Source: Spirulina sp. SIO3F2 (lineage in GTDB: Bacteria > Cyanobacteriota > Cyanobacteriia > Cyanobacteriales > Spirulinaceae). From it: DNA of 64,000 bases. The position numbers were made by a program, and so were the translations under genes. Below the pieces are notes generated by a model. The model searched no databases, was not told the origin of the DNA, and saw only the letters and a list, made by a program, of their open reading frames with translations. Location of the stretch: NCBI GenBank assembly GCA_010672165.1, contig JAAHHN010000004.1, positions 62,001-126,000 on the forward strand, in the 5' to 3' direction. Shown here piece after piece: positions 44,237 to 54,291 of this stretch (the first letter of the stretch is position 1; every line of letters starts with the position of its first letter).

Positions 44237-45046
44237 TTAATGGACAACTCGAATGGGGCCAGTGGTGCTCGCGCTAAAAAATTGACGGACTAAGGGATTA
44301 TCGGTTGTATCAATTTCCTCCACACGGCCTTCCCACTGTACCTTGCCCCCATAGAGAAAAATAATGCGATCGGCTGTCCGCCGGATCGTACTGTCTTGAT
44401 GGGAGACCATAACATAGGTGCCACAAATCCCGTCAGCGTTTTGTAAGTCCCGCACTAAGTCTTCAATCACCGTTGAGGCGATCGGGTCAAGACCTGCTGT
44501 GGGCTCATCATACAAAATAACCTTGGGATTGCTTTGGGGATTGCTGGGGTCAGCAATAATTGCGCGGGCAAAGCTAACGCGCTTGCGCATACCGCCGGAA
44601 AGAGCTGCGGGGTAGCGATCGCCGACACCGGACAAGCCCACCATTTCTAACCGCTCGTCCACCAAGGTCTGAATGTCCTGGGGTGAGAGTGTGGAATGCT
44701 CAAACAATCGAAACCCTACATTTTCCGTTACCGTCAATGAGTCAAACAAGGCAGCTTGCTGAAAGACCATACTGATGGTGATGGGGTCAGCTTGATCCTC
44801 AATCAGGCCTTGCCGCTGTTGCCCTTGGATATAAACTGTGCCTGAATCCGGGGCTAATAAGCCTGCAATAATCCGTAGAATTGTGGATTTACCTGTACCG
44901 GAGGGGCCAATAATCACCAACGCTTCCCCCGGATAGATATCCAGATCCACCTGATCTAAAATCACATTATTGCCAAAAGCCTTACTGATCTGGCGCAGCT
45001 GGATGATCGGTTGGGCAGCGGGTTGGTGGGTAACAAATCGGCTCAT
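44237..45046 (-). CDS. MlaF-like ABC transporter ATPase
   Basis: This 269-residue ATP-binding subunit has Walker A GPSGTGKST (47-55), the ABC signature LSGGMRKRVSFARAI and Walker B VILYDEPTAGLDP, followed by an H-loop His in VMVSHQDS. The MRKRV variant of the signature is the one used by MlaF/Ttg2A-type lipid transporters. It pairs with the MlaD-like gene downstream and would energise lipid transport with a separately encoded permease. Confidence 0.9.
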   Translation of the reverse strand: MSRFVTHQPAAQPIIQLRQISKAFGNNVILDQVDLDIYPGEALVIIGPSGTGKSTILRIIAGLLAPDSGTVYIQGQQRQGLIEDQADPITISMVFQQAALFDSLTVTENVGFRLFEHSTLSPQDIQTLVDERLEMVGLSGVGDRYPAALSGGMRKRVSFARAIIADPSNPQSNPKVILYDEPTAGLDPIASTVIEDLVRDLQNADGICGTYVMVSHQDSTIRRTADRIIFLYGGKVQWEGRVEEIDTTDNPLVRQFFSASTTGPIRVVH

Positions 45047-45169
45047 AACTCCATCAGCTTATCCTGGCAAATTGGCTCCAAAGTATTGCTCCCAGTTCGA
45101 AACAGTAGACTGAATCCGCTTAAAAATCCGTAGGAGCGAGTTTTAAACCCGCCCCAATAGAAATGTGTG

Positions 45170-46261
45170 TTACTCGCTTTCAATGGGTTGTACCCCGAAA
45201 ACCTGGCCAAAGACTTGTTGGACTTTGTAGCCAGAGTCGATCGACTCTAATGGATCTTTGCGCAGACGATGACGCAGGCATAACGTTACAACCCGTTGAA
45301 TATCCTCAACAGTTACCTCATTGCGCCCTTCAAACGCGGCTAATGCTTTAGCCGCTCGATTGGTGACAATATCACCTCGCAGACCATCCACATCTAGCGC
45401 AGCACAGACTTCCGAAATTTTGACCCGGAAGTCATAGTCCAACTCCACAGTGGGCAAGCCCTGTTGCGCCTTCACGATTTGCTGCTGGAGGGATTCCTGT
45501 TCGGTTTGGTGTTGCGCGGTGAAATCCTGGGGGTTGTGATCAAAGGCCGATCGCTGTTCCACAATCTGCACCCGTAATGTGGGAGTTTTTACGGTGCGGA
45601 TCTCGGCATGCATCCCAAAGCGATCGAGCAGTTGGGGGCGCAATTCACCTTCTTCGGGGTTGCCCGAACCCACCAGAACAAAACGAGCAGGGTGGCGAAT
45701 TGAAATTCCTTCACGTTCTACGGTATTCCAACCACTGGCGGCAGAATCAAGAAGGACATCAACAAGGTGATCATCAAGCAGATTAACCTCATCAACGTAG
45801 AGAATGCCGCGGTTGGCTTTGGCGAGCAGACCCGGTTCAAACGCTTTCACGCCCTCAGAGAGGGCTTTTTCAATATCAATCGTGCCGCAGACGCGATCTT
45901 CAGTGGCCCCCAGGGGCAAATCTACCATCGGCACTTTTTGTTGGGTAATCGGCACAGTGCCCTGAGCACCGAGGCGATCGCGGGCAGCCTCGCTCATCAT
46001 TTCTGGGTTGTGGGGATCGCTGTTAAAAGGATCATCTGCCACCACATCAATTTCAGGCAGTAGATCCGCGAGCGCCCGGATCGTGGTGGATTTACCGGTG
46101 CCGCGATCGCCCATAATCATCACACCGCCAATCTTGGGGTCAATGACATTGAGCAATAATGCCAATTTCATTTCTTCTTGGCCCACAATGGCAGTGAACG
46201 GAAAAACACGACGGCGAGTCTCAACAGATGTGGGGGGGGGAGCGGCAACAGTGGCGGTCAT
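45170..46261 (-). CDS. chlI: Magnesium chelatase ATPase subunit I
   Basis: This AAA+ subunit drives insertion of Mg2+ into protoporphyrin IX, the first committed step of chlorophyll synthesis. Walker A is GDRGTGKS at residues 51-58, Walker B is [10 protein letters not shown], and [12 protein letters not shown] is the sensor region with the arginine finger nearby. Length 363 is normal for oxygenic phototrophs. It shows that the organism is chlorophyll-producing. Confidence 0.96.
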   Translation of the reverse strand: MTATVAAPPPTSVETRRRVFPFTAIVGQEEMKLALLLNVIDPKIGGVMIMGDRGTGKSTTIRALADLLPEIDVVADDPFNSDPHNPEMMSEAARDRLGAQGTVPITQQKVPMVDLPLGATEDRVCGTIDIEKALSEGVKAFEPGLLAKANRGILYVDEVNLLDDHLVDVLLDSAASGWNTVEREGISIRHPARFVLVGSGNPEEGELRPQLLDRFGMHAEIRTVKTPTLRVQIVEQRSAFDHNPQDFTAQHQTEQESLQQQIVKAQQGLPTVELDYDFRVKISEVCAALDVDGLRGDIVTNRAAKALAAFEGRNEVTVEDIQRVVTLCLRHRLRKDPLESIDSGYKVQQVFGQVFGVQPIESE

Positions 46262-46324
46262 CTAAAGATTGATTTCAGCTTTTGGCAATGGCTTCCATTG
46301 TGACATATTGTGCCAGCCTCCTCA

Positions 46325-49300
46325 CTACCAAGGACTGCCAATCAGCGTGAACCCTGACCAATAGTAGGGATGATGCAAGGGGCGATCGCGAATACGCATC
46401 AGTGCCCCAGGTAACGGGGTTGCTCCGTTGGTACTGGTCAGTTGGCCTGCTTCAATTTGGGTTTCTTGATGCAATAGGGCAAGCTGGGCTTGGCGCAAGG
46501 CTTGGGCACGAGTGGTGGTGTTAGGAAGATGGCGATAGAGTTCGCTCATCAGGGCTAATGTCCCCACATCATGGGCATACCAGATGCTAGCGATCGCTGC
46601 CGGAACACCGGTTTGCACCGCTAGACCCGCAAAGCCAAATTCGGCTTCGGTAGAACCGAAGGCGGTACGGCAGGCACTGAGCACCAGCAACTCAACTGCT
46701 TGATCGCGCCAGGGAATTGAGCCAATCTGATCGAGACCAACTTGTTCATCCCAGAGCTGGATATAGGAATTATCCACAGGGCCAGGGCGAAATTCGGCAT
46801 GGGTGGCAATATGAACGACGTTAAAGGCTTCTTGCTGCTGTTGCTGCCAGTTGTACCAAGTAAATTGCTCATTGATCAGATCTACACCCTGCCGAATATT
46901 TTCGGTAACGGCAGCAATCTCAACCGGAACCGCCGGTAAGGGACGCTGTGCCCTAAATTCCGACGCTCCCATGGCCAGAACCCGCGCCTCCCGTAAAGGA
47001 GTCCGTTCAGTCCGGGTCAGGGCTAGGCTGGGAACCACGCTTAAACCATAGTCTTCAATCAAAAAACCTTGGCCATTGTGCAGAGCTGCTAGGGGCAAGG
47101 CTCGCAAGCCCTGATCCAAGCTGAAAATCAAGGTTTCAATGCCAAACCGCGCCAGATCAGCTTGCAGCGGGTCGATCAGCCATTGATGGAGTTGTTGGGC
47201 GGATGGTAAATAGCTGTTGGTTAGCCGCCGAACGGGGTCTGTGATTTCTTGGCGAAACTGACCGACAGTGGCTAGGAGATGGGGGGCTGCAACGGGTATT
47301 TGATAATGAATCGGCTCAGCGACTTCAGTGACCAGAATAAGTTCTAAATATTGCGATCGCACCAAAGCATAGATCATGGCGCTAGGGCTCTGAGTCGCAG
47401 CGGACTGCTCCCGTAAGATACCTTGGATTTCCGTTAAGGATGTGCCTTTGGTATTACTTTTGCCGAGATAGTCCATGATTTCAGTGCCAAACAGGGTGTC
47501 TAAGCTGATCAACGCCCCTTCGACATCTTCGCTATCAAGGAGTGTGCCAATCGCATCCCGATCCAGAATTGCTAACGCCCTGTTATTGCCATCATCATTA
47601 GGGTTCAGAATGGGGTCAAGGGGCGTTAGTGGGTTTAAATTCGGATTGGTAACTGTAGTGGGTAGCGGAGGATTGCTGGGGAGGGTGACATCCTCAATAT
47701 TAAAAACCCCAGTGGTGCCTGTGGCTTGATTAGCCGCCAGGTTGATAGTCGGTAGGGTGGTAAAGCGTGAATAATCGAGACGATCGAACCCTGCGCCACC
47801 ATCCAGAATGCCATTGAAATCAACCCCATCATTGAAAATGAACGTATCTTGACCCGTGCCGCCTGTAATCTGACTCACATTACTAAAGTTAATAGTCTGG
47901 CCAAACGTATTGAACTGGCCTTGGTTGGCGCCAGTGAGTTCCCAGGTGGTATTGGCATCAAAACCCTGCAACTCTTCTGCCCCCACAATTGCCAGGGCTG
48001 CCGATGCCAATGTGGTTTGTACAGTGGCTGTATTTTCTACTCTTACCAACCCTGTATTGTCCAGAACAATCTGGTTAAAACCGCTAAATTGAGCGAGTTG
48101 GTTGTCACCAATATCATGAATATTGGGTAAATCCCCTGTGCCACCCAAGCGAAGCCCGATGCTGGGGGAAAACGTAGTGAGGGTCAACGTCCCCATATTG
48201 GTATTGCTGGTTATGGGGATATTAAGACTCGATGCATCAGCTGCGATCGTAAAACTATCACCCGTTATCGGTTGATTGACGTTAATCGAAGGGGCTCGAA
48301 GGATCAAATGGGATGCCATCAAATTTAAGGTGGCATTGACCACGATTGAACTGGTCGCTTCTAGGATAACCGTGCCAGTTTGAGTATTCAGAGCTGTATC
48401 GGAGATCGTAAAGCTCAGACCTGGAGATTGGCTCGCAAAAATATTCGGTAGATTTGCATCATCGGCTGTGCCCGGAGACGCCACAATCGTGATACTGGTC
48501 GGATCAAGAAAGAGTGTTCCGGCTTCACCAGATGGCGCATCTAAATCGGCACGTCCATCATAGGCTAAGCTTTCTTGGGCTGAGACTTCGACAAACCCCC
48601 CATCACCTCCTTGGCTGCCGCCTTGAGCAGAGAGCGTGCCATAGAAGGCAGTAATTTCATCTGCCCACACTAAAATGTCGCCGCCATGACCTTGGGAGCC
48701 GATTGCATCCGCTTGAATCGTACTTTTGCGATCAACAAAGGTGCGTTGAGAATTTTCGCCGATTCGGATCTTGCCACCGCCATTGACTCCAGATGCATCA
48801 ATATCTGCATTCATCAGGGCAATACGATCGCCATCAATATGGATTTGGGGCTTTGTTGTCGTGAATTTATCAGTACTGGCGTCGACTTTCCCTGTAATCG
48901 TGACAGCGCCGGGAGAGGTGGGAATTGGCACAGATGAGCCAGGACTATACAGTTTGCCGTCAGCTCCAAATTCAACCCCCATTGAATCGGGTGCAAGCTG
49001 GCTACCGGTGAGCAGTTGGGGTAAATCTAAAGGATTGAACTGAGTCAATGCTCCCTCAGATTTGGATGTGGCTATTTCCAAGCTCAGAAGGTTACCTGTT
49101 TGACTAATCTTGACTCGATTGGTTCCTGGAACCCCAATAACCTGGAGATTCCCCCCTTTAGCGATGAGGTTGCCAGTATTGAGCACTGTGCCACCGATAA
49201 GGCTGAGGTTCCGACCCGGCGCAACTTGGAGATTGCCAGCATTAGCAATCGCTCCTCCTTTGCCCTGTTCAAAGGTAAAAGCTTGGGGTTTTCCCACTAG

Positions 49301-49867
49301 GGCTGCATAATTCTGAGATGAGTTAGCAGTTGAAAAAACACCCTGCTCAAACTCAATGCCAGTGGCGGTAGTCGCTGTGAAATCAGCCGGGAAGTTGAGC
49401 TGGGCATGTGCACCAAACACAACACCTGCTGGATTCATCAGATACAAGTTGGGTGAAGCACCTATGATTCCCAATCGACCATTGATGATGGAAGGATCAC
49501 CTCCTACAACCCGCGCCAAGATGTTGTGATGAGCGGGATTGGCTAAAAAGTTAGCCACCTCATGGCGCTGAAGACCAAATTGTTCAAAGCTGTGGAAAAG
49601 GTTATGGCCATCAGCTGATACACTCCCACCACTGATGGTAAAGCGATCGCCTGTTTGAGTGATCACTGTACCTGTGCCATCAGGCGCAACAACAATTGAC
49701 TGGGCAGTGGCAAGGTTAGGATAAGCAAGCAGCGCGATCGTCGCACTGAGTATCCCTTGTGTTGCTTTCAATTGACCCCATCGCTTTCTACTCAACAAAC
49801 TGACAATACAATAACGTATTGCCTTAGAGCTGAGACTTCTCGAAAGCCAATGTTCTAAAAATGCCAT
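46325..49867 (-). CDS. Filamentous-haemagglutinin-type protein with C-terminal CHAT caspase-like domain
   Basis: The 1,180-residue protein begins with a long signal region ending near LATAQS, then an FHA N-terminal (two-partner secretion) domain with NLYLMNPAGVVFGAHAQLNF. A repetitive beta-rich part follows (SAQESLAYDGRADLDAPSGE), with a short RTX-like stretch (FNGILDGGAGFDRLDYS). From about residue 860 to the end is a CHAT domain with both caspase-type catalytic residues: His1023 in VVHIATHAEF and Cys1066 in LVLSACRTAF. CHAT proteases cleave partner proteins; together with a secretion domain this suggests an exported or surface protease. It sits next to a DUF928 gene (68-base gap), which often accompanies such proteins in cyanobacteria. 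Confidence 0.88.
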   Translation of the reverse strand: MAFLEHWLSRSLSSKAIRYCIVSLLSRKRWGQLKATQGILSATIALLAYPNLATAQSIVVAPDGTGTVITQTGDRFTISGGSVSADGHNLFHSFEQFGLQRHEVANFLANPAHHNILARVVGGDPSIINGRLGIIGASPNLYLMNPAGVVFGAHAQLNFPADFTATTATGIEFEQGVFSTANSSQNYAALVGKPQAFTFEQGKGGAIANAGNLQVAPGRNLSLIGGTVLNTGNLIAKGGNLQVIGVPGTNRVKISQTGNLLSLEIATSKSEGALTQFNPLDLPQLLTGSQLAPDSMGVEFGADGKLYSPGSSVPIPTSPGAVTITGKVDASTDKFTTTKPQIHIDGDRIALMNADIDASGVNGGGKIRIGENSQRTFVDRKSTIQADAIGSQGHGGDILVWADEITAFYGTLSAQGGSQGGDGGFVEVSAQESLAYDGRADLDAPSGEAGTLFLDPTSITIVASPGTADDANLPNIFASQSPGLSFTISDTALNTQTGTVILEATSSIVVNATLNLMASHLILRAPSINVNQPITGDSFTIAADASSLNIPITSNTNMGTLTLTTFSPSIGLRLGGTGDLPNIHDIGDNQLAQFSGFNQIVLDNTGLVRVENTATVQTTLASAALAIVGAEELQGFDANTTWELTGANQGQFNTFGQTINFSNVSQITGGTGQDTFIFNDGVDFNGILDGGAGFDRLDYSRFTTLPTINLAANQATGTTGVFNIEDVTLPSNPPLPTTVTNPNLNPLTPLDPILNPNDDGNNRALAILDRDAIGTLLDSEDVEGALISLDTLFGTEIMDYLGKSNTKGTSLTEIQGILREQSAATQSPSAMIYALVRSQYLELILVTEVAEPIHYQIPVAAPHLLATVGQFRQEITDPVRRLTNSYLPSAQQLHQWLIDPLQADLARFGIETLIFSLDQGLRALPLAALHNGQGFLIEDYGLSVVPSLALTRTERTPLREARVLAMGASEFRAQRPLPAVPVEIAAVTENIRQGVDLINEQFTWYNWQQQQQEAFNVVHIATHAEFRPGPVDNSYIQLWDEQVGLDQIGSIPWRDQAVELLVLSACRTAFGSTEAEFGFAGLAVQTGVPAAIASIWYAHDVGTLALMSELYRHLPNTTTRAQALRQAQLALLHQETQIEAGQLTSTNGATPLPGALMRIRDRPLHHPYYWSGFTLIGSPW

Positions 49868-49935
49868 TTCAGGAATACAAAGTTGCTTTGGGTTACTCCC
49901 TTCACAATCCTGTGGCTGCTGCTAGCTAAAAGGTT

Positions 49936-50811
49936 TCAATTGAGTAAGGGGGCAGCAACTACATTACATAATTCCACTGATTGCAAGAAGCGACTCCAAT
50001 CATCCAGGTTATCCCCTTGCATACAACTCGCTGGTGATTGTGACGGATCAACAATGAACTGATGGGTCTGAACTTGCTGAGCCAAAGCTTCGTACCACAG
50101 ACCTGCTTGCGCATAGTCAGGTGATGGAGATTGATTCAATCCCAAAACGACAGGATCTTCAGCACTCAAGCGTTTGACCCAACTCTCTGCCACAATATTG
50201 CCGGATGCATCTTGAGGATCAAGCACAAGACTGACATACCAGTGGTAAAGCTGATTCGGTTCGAGGGCAATGCGCTGGTCATCAGGAAGCGTGAAGCGTA
50301 CTATGCCTGCTCGCTCAGGCATCGGTATTTGTACTTCATGAATAAGTTGTTCATCTACGAGTTGGTCAGCATCATGACGATAGAGCGTGAACTTCACAGC
50401 TTGAGCAGGTAGATGAGGAATATAGGCAAAAAAGGTTGGCTTTTCGCTCAGAGTTAGGGGCATTACTGTTGGGGGAACCAGCAATTGCAAGTCATCAGGG
50501 AGCTGTGAGTCACCTCTACTTCCGCCATCAGTGGTGTTGTCCGGTGCGCTTCGTTCAGTTGGCGTAAACAAAACTTCACCTCTGGTACCGCCATCAGTGG
50601 TGTTGTCCGGTGCCCCCCGATTCGTGGGGGAAAACAGAACTTCGCCTCTGGTGCCACCATCGGTAGTGTTGTCAGGAGCATCCAGGTTGGGAGGCTTAAA
50701 TGCAACGCCACCTTCTGGTTTTGGAGCCAAAGCAAAACCTTCGCTGCCTCCAATAAGGGTTGCGATCAAGATTAAACTGGTTGAAACTCCCGTAAGACGA
50801 AGGTTCAGCAT
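49936..50811 (-). CDS. DUF928-family exported protein with N-terminal repeats
   Basis: The 291-residue protein has a signal-like N-terminus (SLILIATLIGGSEGFA), then three copies of a 22-residue repeat based on APDNTTDGGTRGEVLF (residues 45 to about 103). A DUF928-like region follows: PLTLSEKPTFFAYIPHLPA, FTLYRHDADQL and VRFTLPDDQRIALEPNQLYHWYV. DUF928 has no known enzymatic role; it is a cyanobacterial family that often occurs beside CHAT or TPR genes. It is the first gene of a unit with the FHA-CHAT gene. Confidence 0.82.
   Translation of the reverse strand: MLNLRLTGVSTSLILIATLIGGSEGFALAPKPEGGVAFKPPNLDAPDNTTDGGTRGEVLFSPTNRGAPDNTTDGGTRGEVLFTPTERSAPDNTTDGGSRGDSQLPDDLQLLVPPTVMPLTLSEKPTFFAYIPHLPAQAVKFTLYRHDADQLVDEQLIHEVQIPMPERAGIVRFTLPDDQRIALEPNQLYHWYVSLVLDPQDASGNIVAESWVKRLSAEDPVVLGLNQSPSPDYAQAGLWYEALAQQVQTHQFIVDPSQSPASCMQGDNLDDWSRFLQSVELCNVVAAPLLN
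50500..50679 (-). repeat. 66-bp in-frame tandem repeat in the DUF928 gene
   Basis: The sequence around GTGGTGTTGTCCGGTGC recurs at 66-base steps (near 50,531, 50,597 and, with changes, 50,663). It encodes about 2.7 copies of a 22-residue unit. The two inner copies are nearly identical, so copy number may vary between strains. Confidence 0.8.
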
Positions 50812-51334
50812 GGTATGTGACTCCTCTAAAGTTGCAAAATGCTCAGGTTTCTATTTTCTATTAAGTAAAGCAATAATGTAATTCAGGTAGATACAGACCG
50901 CTTACCTTGGAGAGAGATTGCTCAATCCATCGTCCAAGAGATGAGTTAACAATTTATTATACCCAACATTATATTGCTGATCGAAGATGGTGAGCATCAG
51001 AGAAACTCACTATCTTGCACGTGTGGGTTCACCGGTTTATTTTTAATCAAAGCAAATTTTAGTGTCTATCGAGAACTATGCTCTTTCTCCCTCTATTCCA
51101 TACGTCATAGCACTCGTAACTAGAGATTACTGTTAGCCACTCTCTACATTCTAGAGATTCGAAACAGGTCAGGTCTAAGTCTACGCCATTTGGCTGAAAA
51201 TTTAGTGTCGTCTCCATTCACTGCTTGAGACTATAGCAAGGCGAACATCGATAAACCTAACGTCCAGCTTGAAACTCCGTTAGGATAATGAGAAGCGTCA
51301 TGGCGATCGCAGGATTATTGAGGAGAGCAAACCC
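50812..51334. other. Divergent intergenic region with candidate promoter
   Basis: This 523-base gap separates the DUF928 gene (minus) from the histidine kinase gene (plus). A plausible promoter towards the kinase is TTAACA at 50,946-50,951 and TATATT at 50,970-50,975, with an 18-base spacer, which would leave a leader of about 350 bases. A ribosome binding site GGAGAG near 51,320 precedes ATG 51,335. No RNA gene or strong terminator is recognised. Confidence 0.4.
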
Positions 51335-53686
51335 ATGCCAGCAAAGATTTTGGTGGTGGACGATGAACCAACCATGCATTTGCTGATTCAGAAGGCATTT
51401 CGCCGCAAACTCCGTCAGGGAGAGTATGAGTTTTTGTTTGCTCATCATGGCGTTGAAGCCTTAGAGCAACTGGATGCCCATCCTGATGTTGATGTCCTCT
51501 TAACCGATATCAATATGCCCCAGATGAATGGCTTGACGCTCTTGAGCAAGCTCGCCAGCCGTCAGGTCGAAACGCCCAAGGCAATTGTGATTTCAGCTTA
51601 TGGTGATCTCCGCAATATTCGCACGGCGATGAATCAAGGGGCGTTTGATTTTTTGACCAAGCCGATCAACTTTGAAGATCTCGACATTACCCTCAGCAAA
51701 ACCCTAAACTACGTCACCCAACTCAAAGAAGCCCAGATTCAAAAAGAACAAGCTCAAATTGCCCAAACAGAACTGTCCCGCCAGAAGGCTTTGCGAGAGA
51801 GTGAGCAGCGCATTGTGCAATTTTTGGATGCAGTCCCGATCGGGATTTTGGTCGTAGATGCCAATGGGCAGCCGTACTATACCAACCGGAGCGCAACAGA
51901 ACTGGCTCAAGGGATAACATTGTTGACCTCTGATGTCCCTGGTTCTCTCAATGCGTATCGGTCTAACAGTAACAAGCCTTACCCGTCCGAAACACAACCC
52001 TTAGCCCAAGCCCTGCGAGGTCAAAGCGTTACAGTAGATGATTTGGAGTTACATTCTGCTGAGCGGACAATTCCTTTAGAAATTGCCGCAACCCCGGTTT
52101 ATGATGCTACAGGTCAAGTAGTTTATGCGATCGCCACCTTAACTGATATTACGGAGCGCAAGCGGGCAGCCCAATTGTTGGCGGATTATAACCGCACTCT
52201 CGAAACTCAGGTTGCTGAGCGGACTGAAGCCCTCAGAGCCAGCGAAGCCACTAACAAGGCAATGCTCACAGCAATCCCAGACGTTTTAGTCCGATTAACC
52301 GCCGAGGGTTTATGTCAAGATGTGCGCCAAAGTTCCACGGTAGATACTGTTTTAGGGTCTCCAAGTTTCTGGTCTGTTGGTAAGCGGCTTGATGAATTAT
52401 TTCCCCCTGAAATCGCTGCTCAGCAACTCCATTACCTCCACCAAGCCTTGAATACAGATCAATTCCAGGTTTATGAGTATGCTCTGCCTGCTCACCCCAA
52501 TCAGCCATCTCGCTACGAAGAAGCACGATTAGTGAAGTTGACCGATCATGAAGTCTTAATGATGGTGCGGGATATCAGCGATCGCAAACGTGCAGAGGTT
52601 GCATTGACCACCGCCAAAGAAGCCGCTGAGCAAGCCAATCATGCTAAAAGCTCGTTTCTCGCGAGTATGAGTCATGAACTGCGGACGCCGCTCAATGCCA
52701 TCTTGGGGTTTAGTCAACTCCTTGGGGGCGATCAATCCCTAAACCTTCAGCAGCGTGATAACCTCCAAATCATCAATCGGAGCGGTGAGCATCTGCTGTG
52801 TTTGATCAATGACATCTTGACGATGTCTAAACTCGAAGCAGGTCAAGATAAACTGCACATCAGCCGTTTCAATTTTCATCAGATGTTGCTCTCGCTTTAT
52901 GAGATGCATCGGTTAATGGCGCAGAAAAAAGGCTTACAGTTGGTGCTTGAGACTGACCCATCGTTGCCCAAAATTGTGCGCTCAGATGAGAGCAAGTTGC
53001 GTCAAATTTTCTCCAACCTGATGGGCAATGCGATCAAGTTTACGTCCTCGGGAACCGTGATAGTGCGTGTGGAATTGAAATCCTCTGCATCGGTTGAAAC
53101 TGAACCAGCCTGTGTACAGGTCGAAGTCGAAGACAGCGGGCCAGGCATTGCTGCAGATGAGCTGGATTTGTTATTCGAACCCTTTGTGCAAACCAGCAGT
53201 GGTGAAAAATCGAAAGAGGGAACAGGTTTAGGACTCTCGATTAGTCGTGAATACGTGCAAATGATGCAAGGTGAAATTACCGCGCGATCGCAACTGGGTG
53301 TGGGAAGTATATTTTCATTCCAGGTTCCCTTACAAGTGGATGAAGTTGCGGCCTTAGTACTCGATGAAGCATTGACATCTCCCGCTCTATCTGAATCCGG
53401 CGTCACAGTAACCCTGCAACCTTCAAATGCGACAGACGCAGTTGGGCCACTAGAAGATATCCTGCATCCTGAAGATTTTGCTGATTTAGAGCCAGGCTGG
53501 ATTGGTCAATTACATATTGCAGCGCTCACGATTGACAATACTATGCTCCAGTCTCTTTTAGAGCAACTGCCCCCGACATCTGCGACCTTAAAGGACAAGC
53601 TCTTGAAATTGGTTGAAGAGTTTCGATTTGATTTGATTTTGGAAGCGCTGAGGGTTACTTATCCTGACCAATATTCAGAAGATTAG
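51335..53686 (+). CDS. Hybrid sensor histidine kinase: REC-PAS-PAS-HisKA-HATPase
   Basis: The 783-residue soluble kinase starts with a receiver domain (residues 4-125; phosphoacceptor Asp58 in LLTDINMP, Lys109 in FLTKP). A short coiled coil, two PAS-like domains (about 158-280 and 303-420) and HisKA with phosphorylatable His447 (SMSHELRTPLN) follow. The HATPase domain has NLMGNAIKF, DSGPGIA and GTGLGLSIS. A C-terminal tail of about 120 residues ends in LLEQLPPTSATLKDKLLKLV, a pattern often seen at the end of cyanobacterial kinases. There is no membrane segment, so the signal is cytoplasmic or comes through the receiver domain. No cognate regulator is next to it. Confidence 0.92.
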   Translation: MPAKILVVDDEPTMHLLIQKAFRRKLRQGEYEFLFAHHGVEALEQLDAHPDVDVLLTDINMPQMNGLTLLSKLASRQVETPKAIVISAYGDLRNIRTAMNQGAFDFLTKPINFEDLDITLSKTLNYVTQLKEAQIQKEQAQIAQTELSRQKALRESEQRIVQFLDAVPIGILVVDANGQPYYTNRSATELAQGITLLTSDVPGSLNAYRSNSNKPYPSETQPLAQALRGQSVTVDDLELHSAERTIPLEIAATPVYDATGQVVYAIATLTDITERKRAAQLLADYNRTLETQVAERTEALRASEATNKAMLTAIPDVLVRLTAEGLCQDVRQSSTVDTVLGSPSFWSVGKRLDELFPPEIAAQQLHYLHQALNTDQFQVYEYALPAHPNQPSRYEEARLVKLTDHEVLMMVRDISDRKRAEVALTTAKEAAEQANHAKSSFLASMSHELRTPLNAILGFSQLLGGDQSLNLQQRDNLQIINRSGEHLLCLINDILTMSKLEAGQDKLHISRFNFHQMLLSLYEMHRLMAQKKGLQLVLETDPSLPKIVRSDESKLRQIFSNLMGNAIKFTSSGTVIVRVELKSSASVETEPACVQVEVEDSGPGIAADELDLLFEPFVQTSSGEKSKEGTGLGLSISREYVQMMQGEITARSQLGVGSIFSFQVPLQVDEVAALVLDEALTSPALSESGVTVTLQPSNATDAVGPLEDILHPEDFADLEPGWIGQLHIAALTIDNTMLQSLLEQLPPTSATLKDKLLKLVEEFRFDLILEALRVTYPDQYSED

Positions 53687-54272
53687 CACTGGAAGCCAAG
53701 TGACGATCGATTTGCGCATAGAGCCAATCGCGGCTCCCCGAATTATCCAAAACCACATCGGCAGCGGCACATTTTTGCACTAGTGGAAGCTGCGCCTGTA
53801 TCCGCTGCTGAGATTGCTGGAGCGTGAGCTGATTGCGAACCATCAGCCGCTCAAGCTGTTGATTTTCATTGCAACTAACCACCCAAATTTCACTGACCAA
53901 TGCCGTTAACTGGGCCTCGAATAGCAGCGGAATTGAGAGCACGACAGTGGTGGTTACAGGCAGGTTGGCTATGGCTTGATCAAAGCGATCGCGCACATAG
54001 GGATGAATCTGAGCCTCTAGCCACACCCGTTCATCAGGGTCACTAAAAATGATCTGCCCGAGCTGCGAACGATTGAGGGTTCCGTCTACTTGGAGGAGAG
54101 TGCTGCCATACCGTTGGGTGATTGCCTCCAGAATCTCCGACCCCACCGCCACCGCCTCCCGTGCAAACACATCCGCATCCAGCACCGGGAGGTGATGGCG
54201 ATGAGCGAGGTAATCTGAGACAGTACTTTTTCCTGTGGCAATTCCACCCGTTAGACCCAAACGACGTTGCAT
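53655..54272 (-). CDS. coaE: Dephospho-CoA kinase
   Basis: This catalyses the last step of coenzyme A synthesis, phosphorylation of the ribose 3'-hydroxyl of dephospho-CoA. The P-loop is GGIATGKST near residues 9-17, the substrate-lid region begins DADVFAREAV, and LSIPLLFE is typical. ATG 54,272 gives the canonical N-terminus and 205 residues; a longer in-frame extension to 54,605 runs antisense through the YHYH gene and is rejected. The 3' end overlaps the convergent kinase gene by 32 bases. Confidence 0.93.
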   Translation of the reverse strand: MQRRLGLTGGIATGKSTVSDYLAHRHHLPVLDADVFAREAVAVGSEILEAITQRYGSTLLQVDGTLNRSQLGQIIFSDPDERVWLEAQIHPYVRDRFDQAIANLPVTTTVVLSIPLLFEAQLTALVSEIWVVSCNENQQLERLMVRNQLTLQQSQQRIQAQLPLVQKCAAADVVLDNSGSRDWLYAQIDRHLASSANLLNIGQDK

Positions 54273-54291
54273 GCAACCCACCAGTCTAAAA

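Noticed and set aside
42879-46261. Functional link between the MlaD/MlaF pair and chlI
   Set aside because: They are neighbours on the same strand, but lipid transport and Mg chelation have no known connection and the MlaF-chlI gap is 123 bases; simple adjacency is enough.
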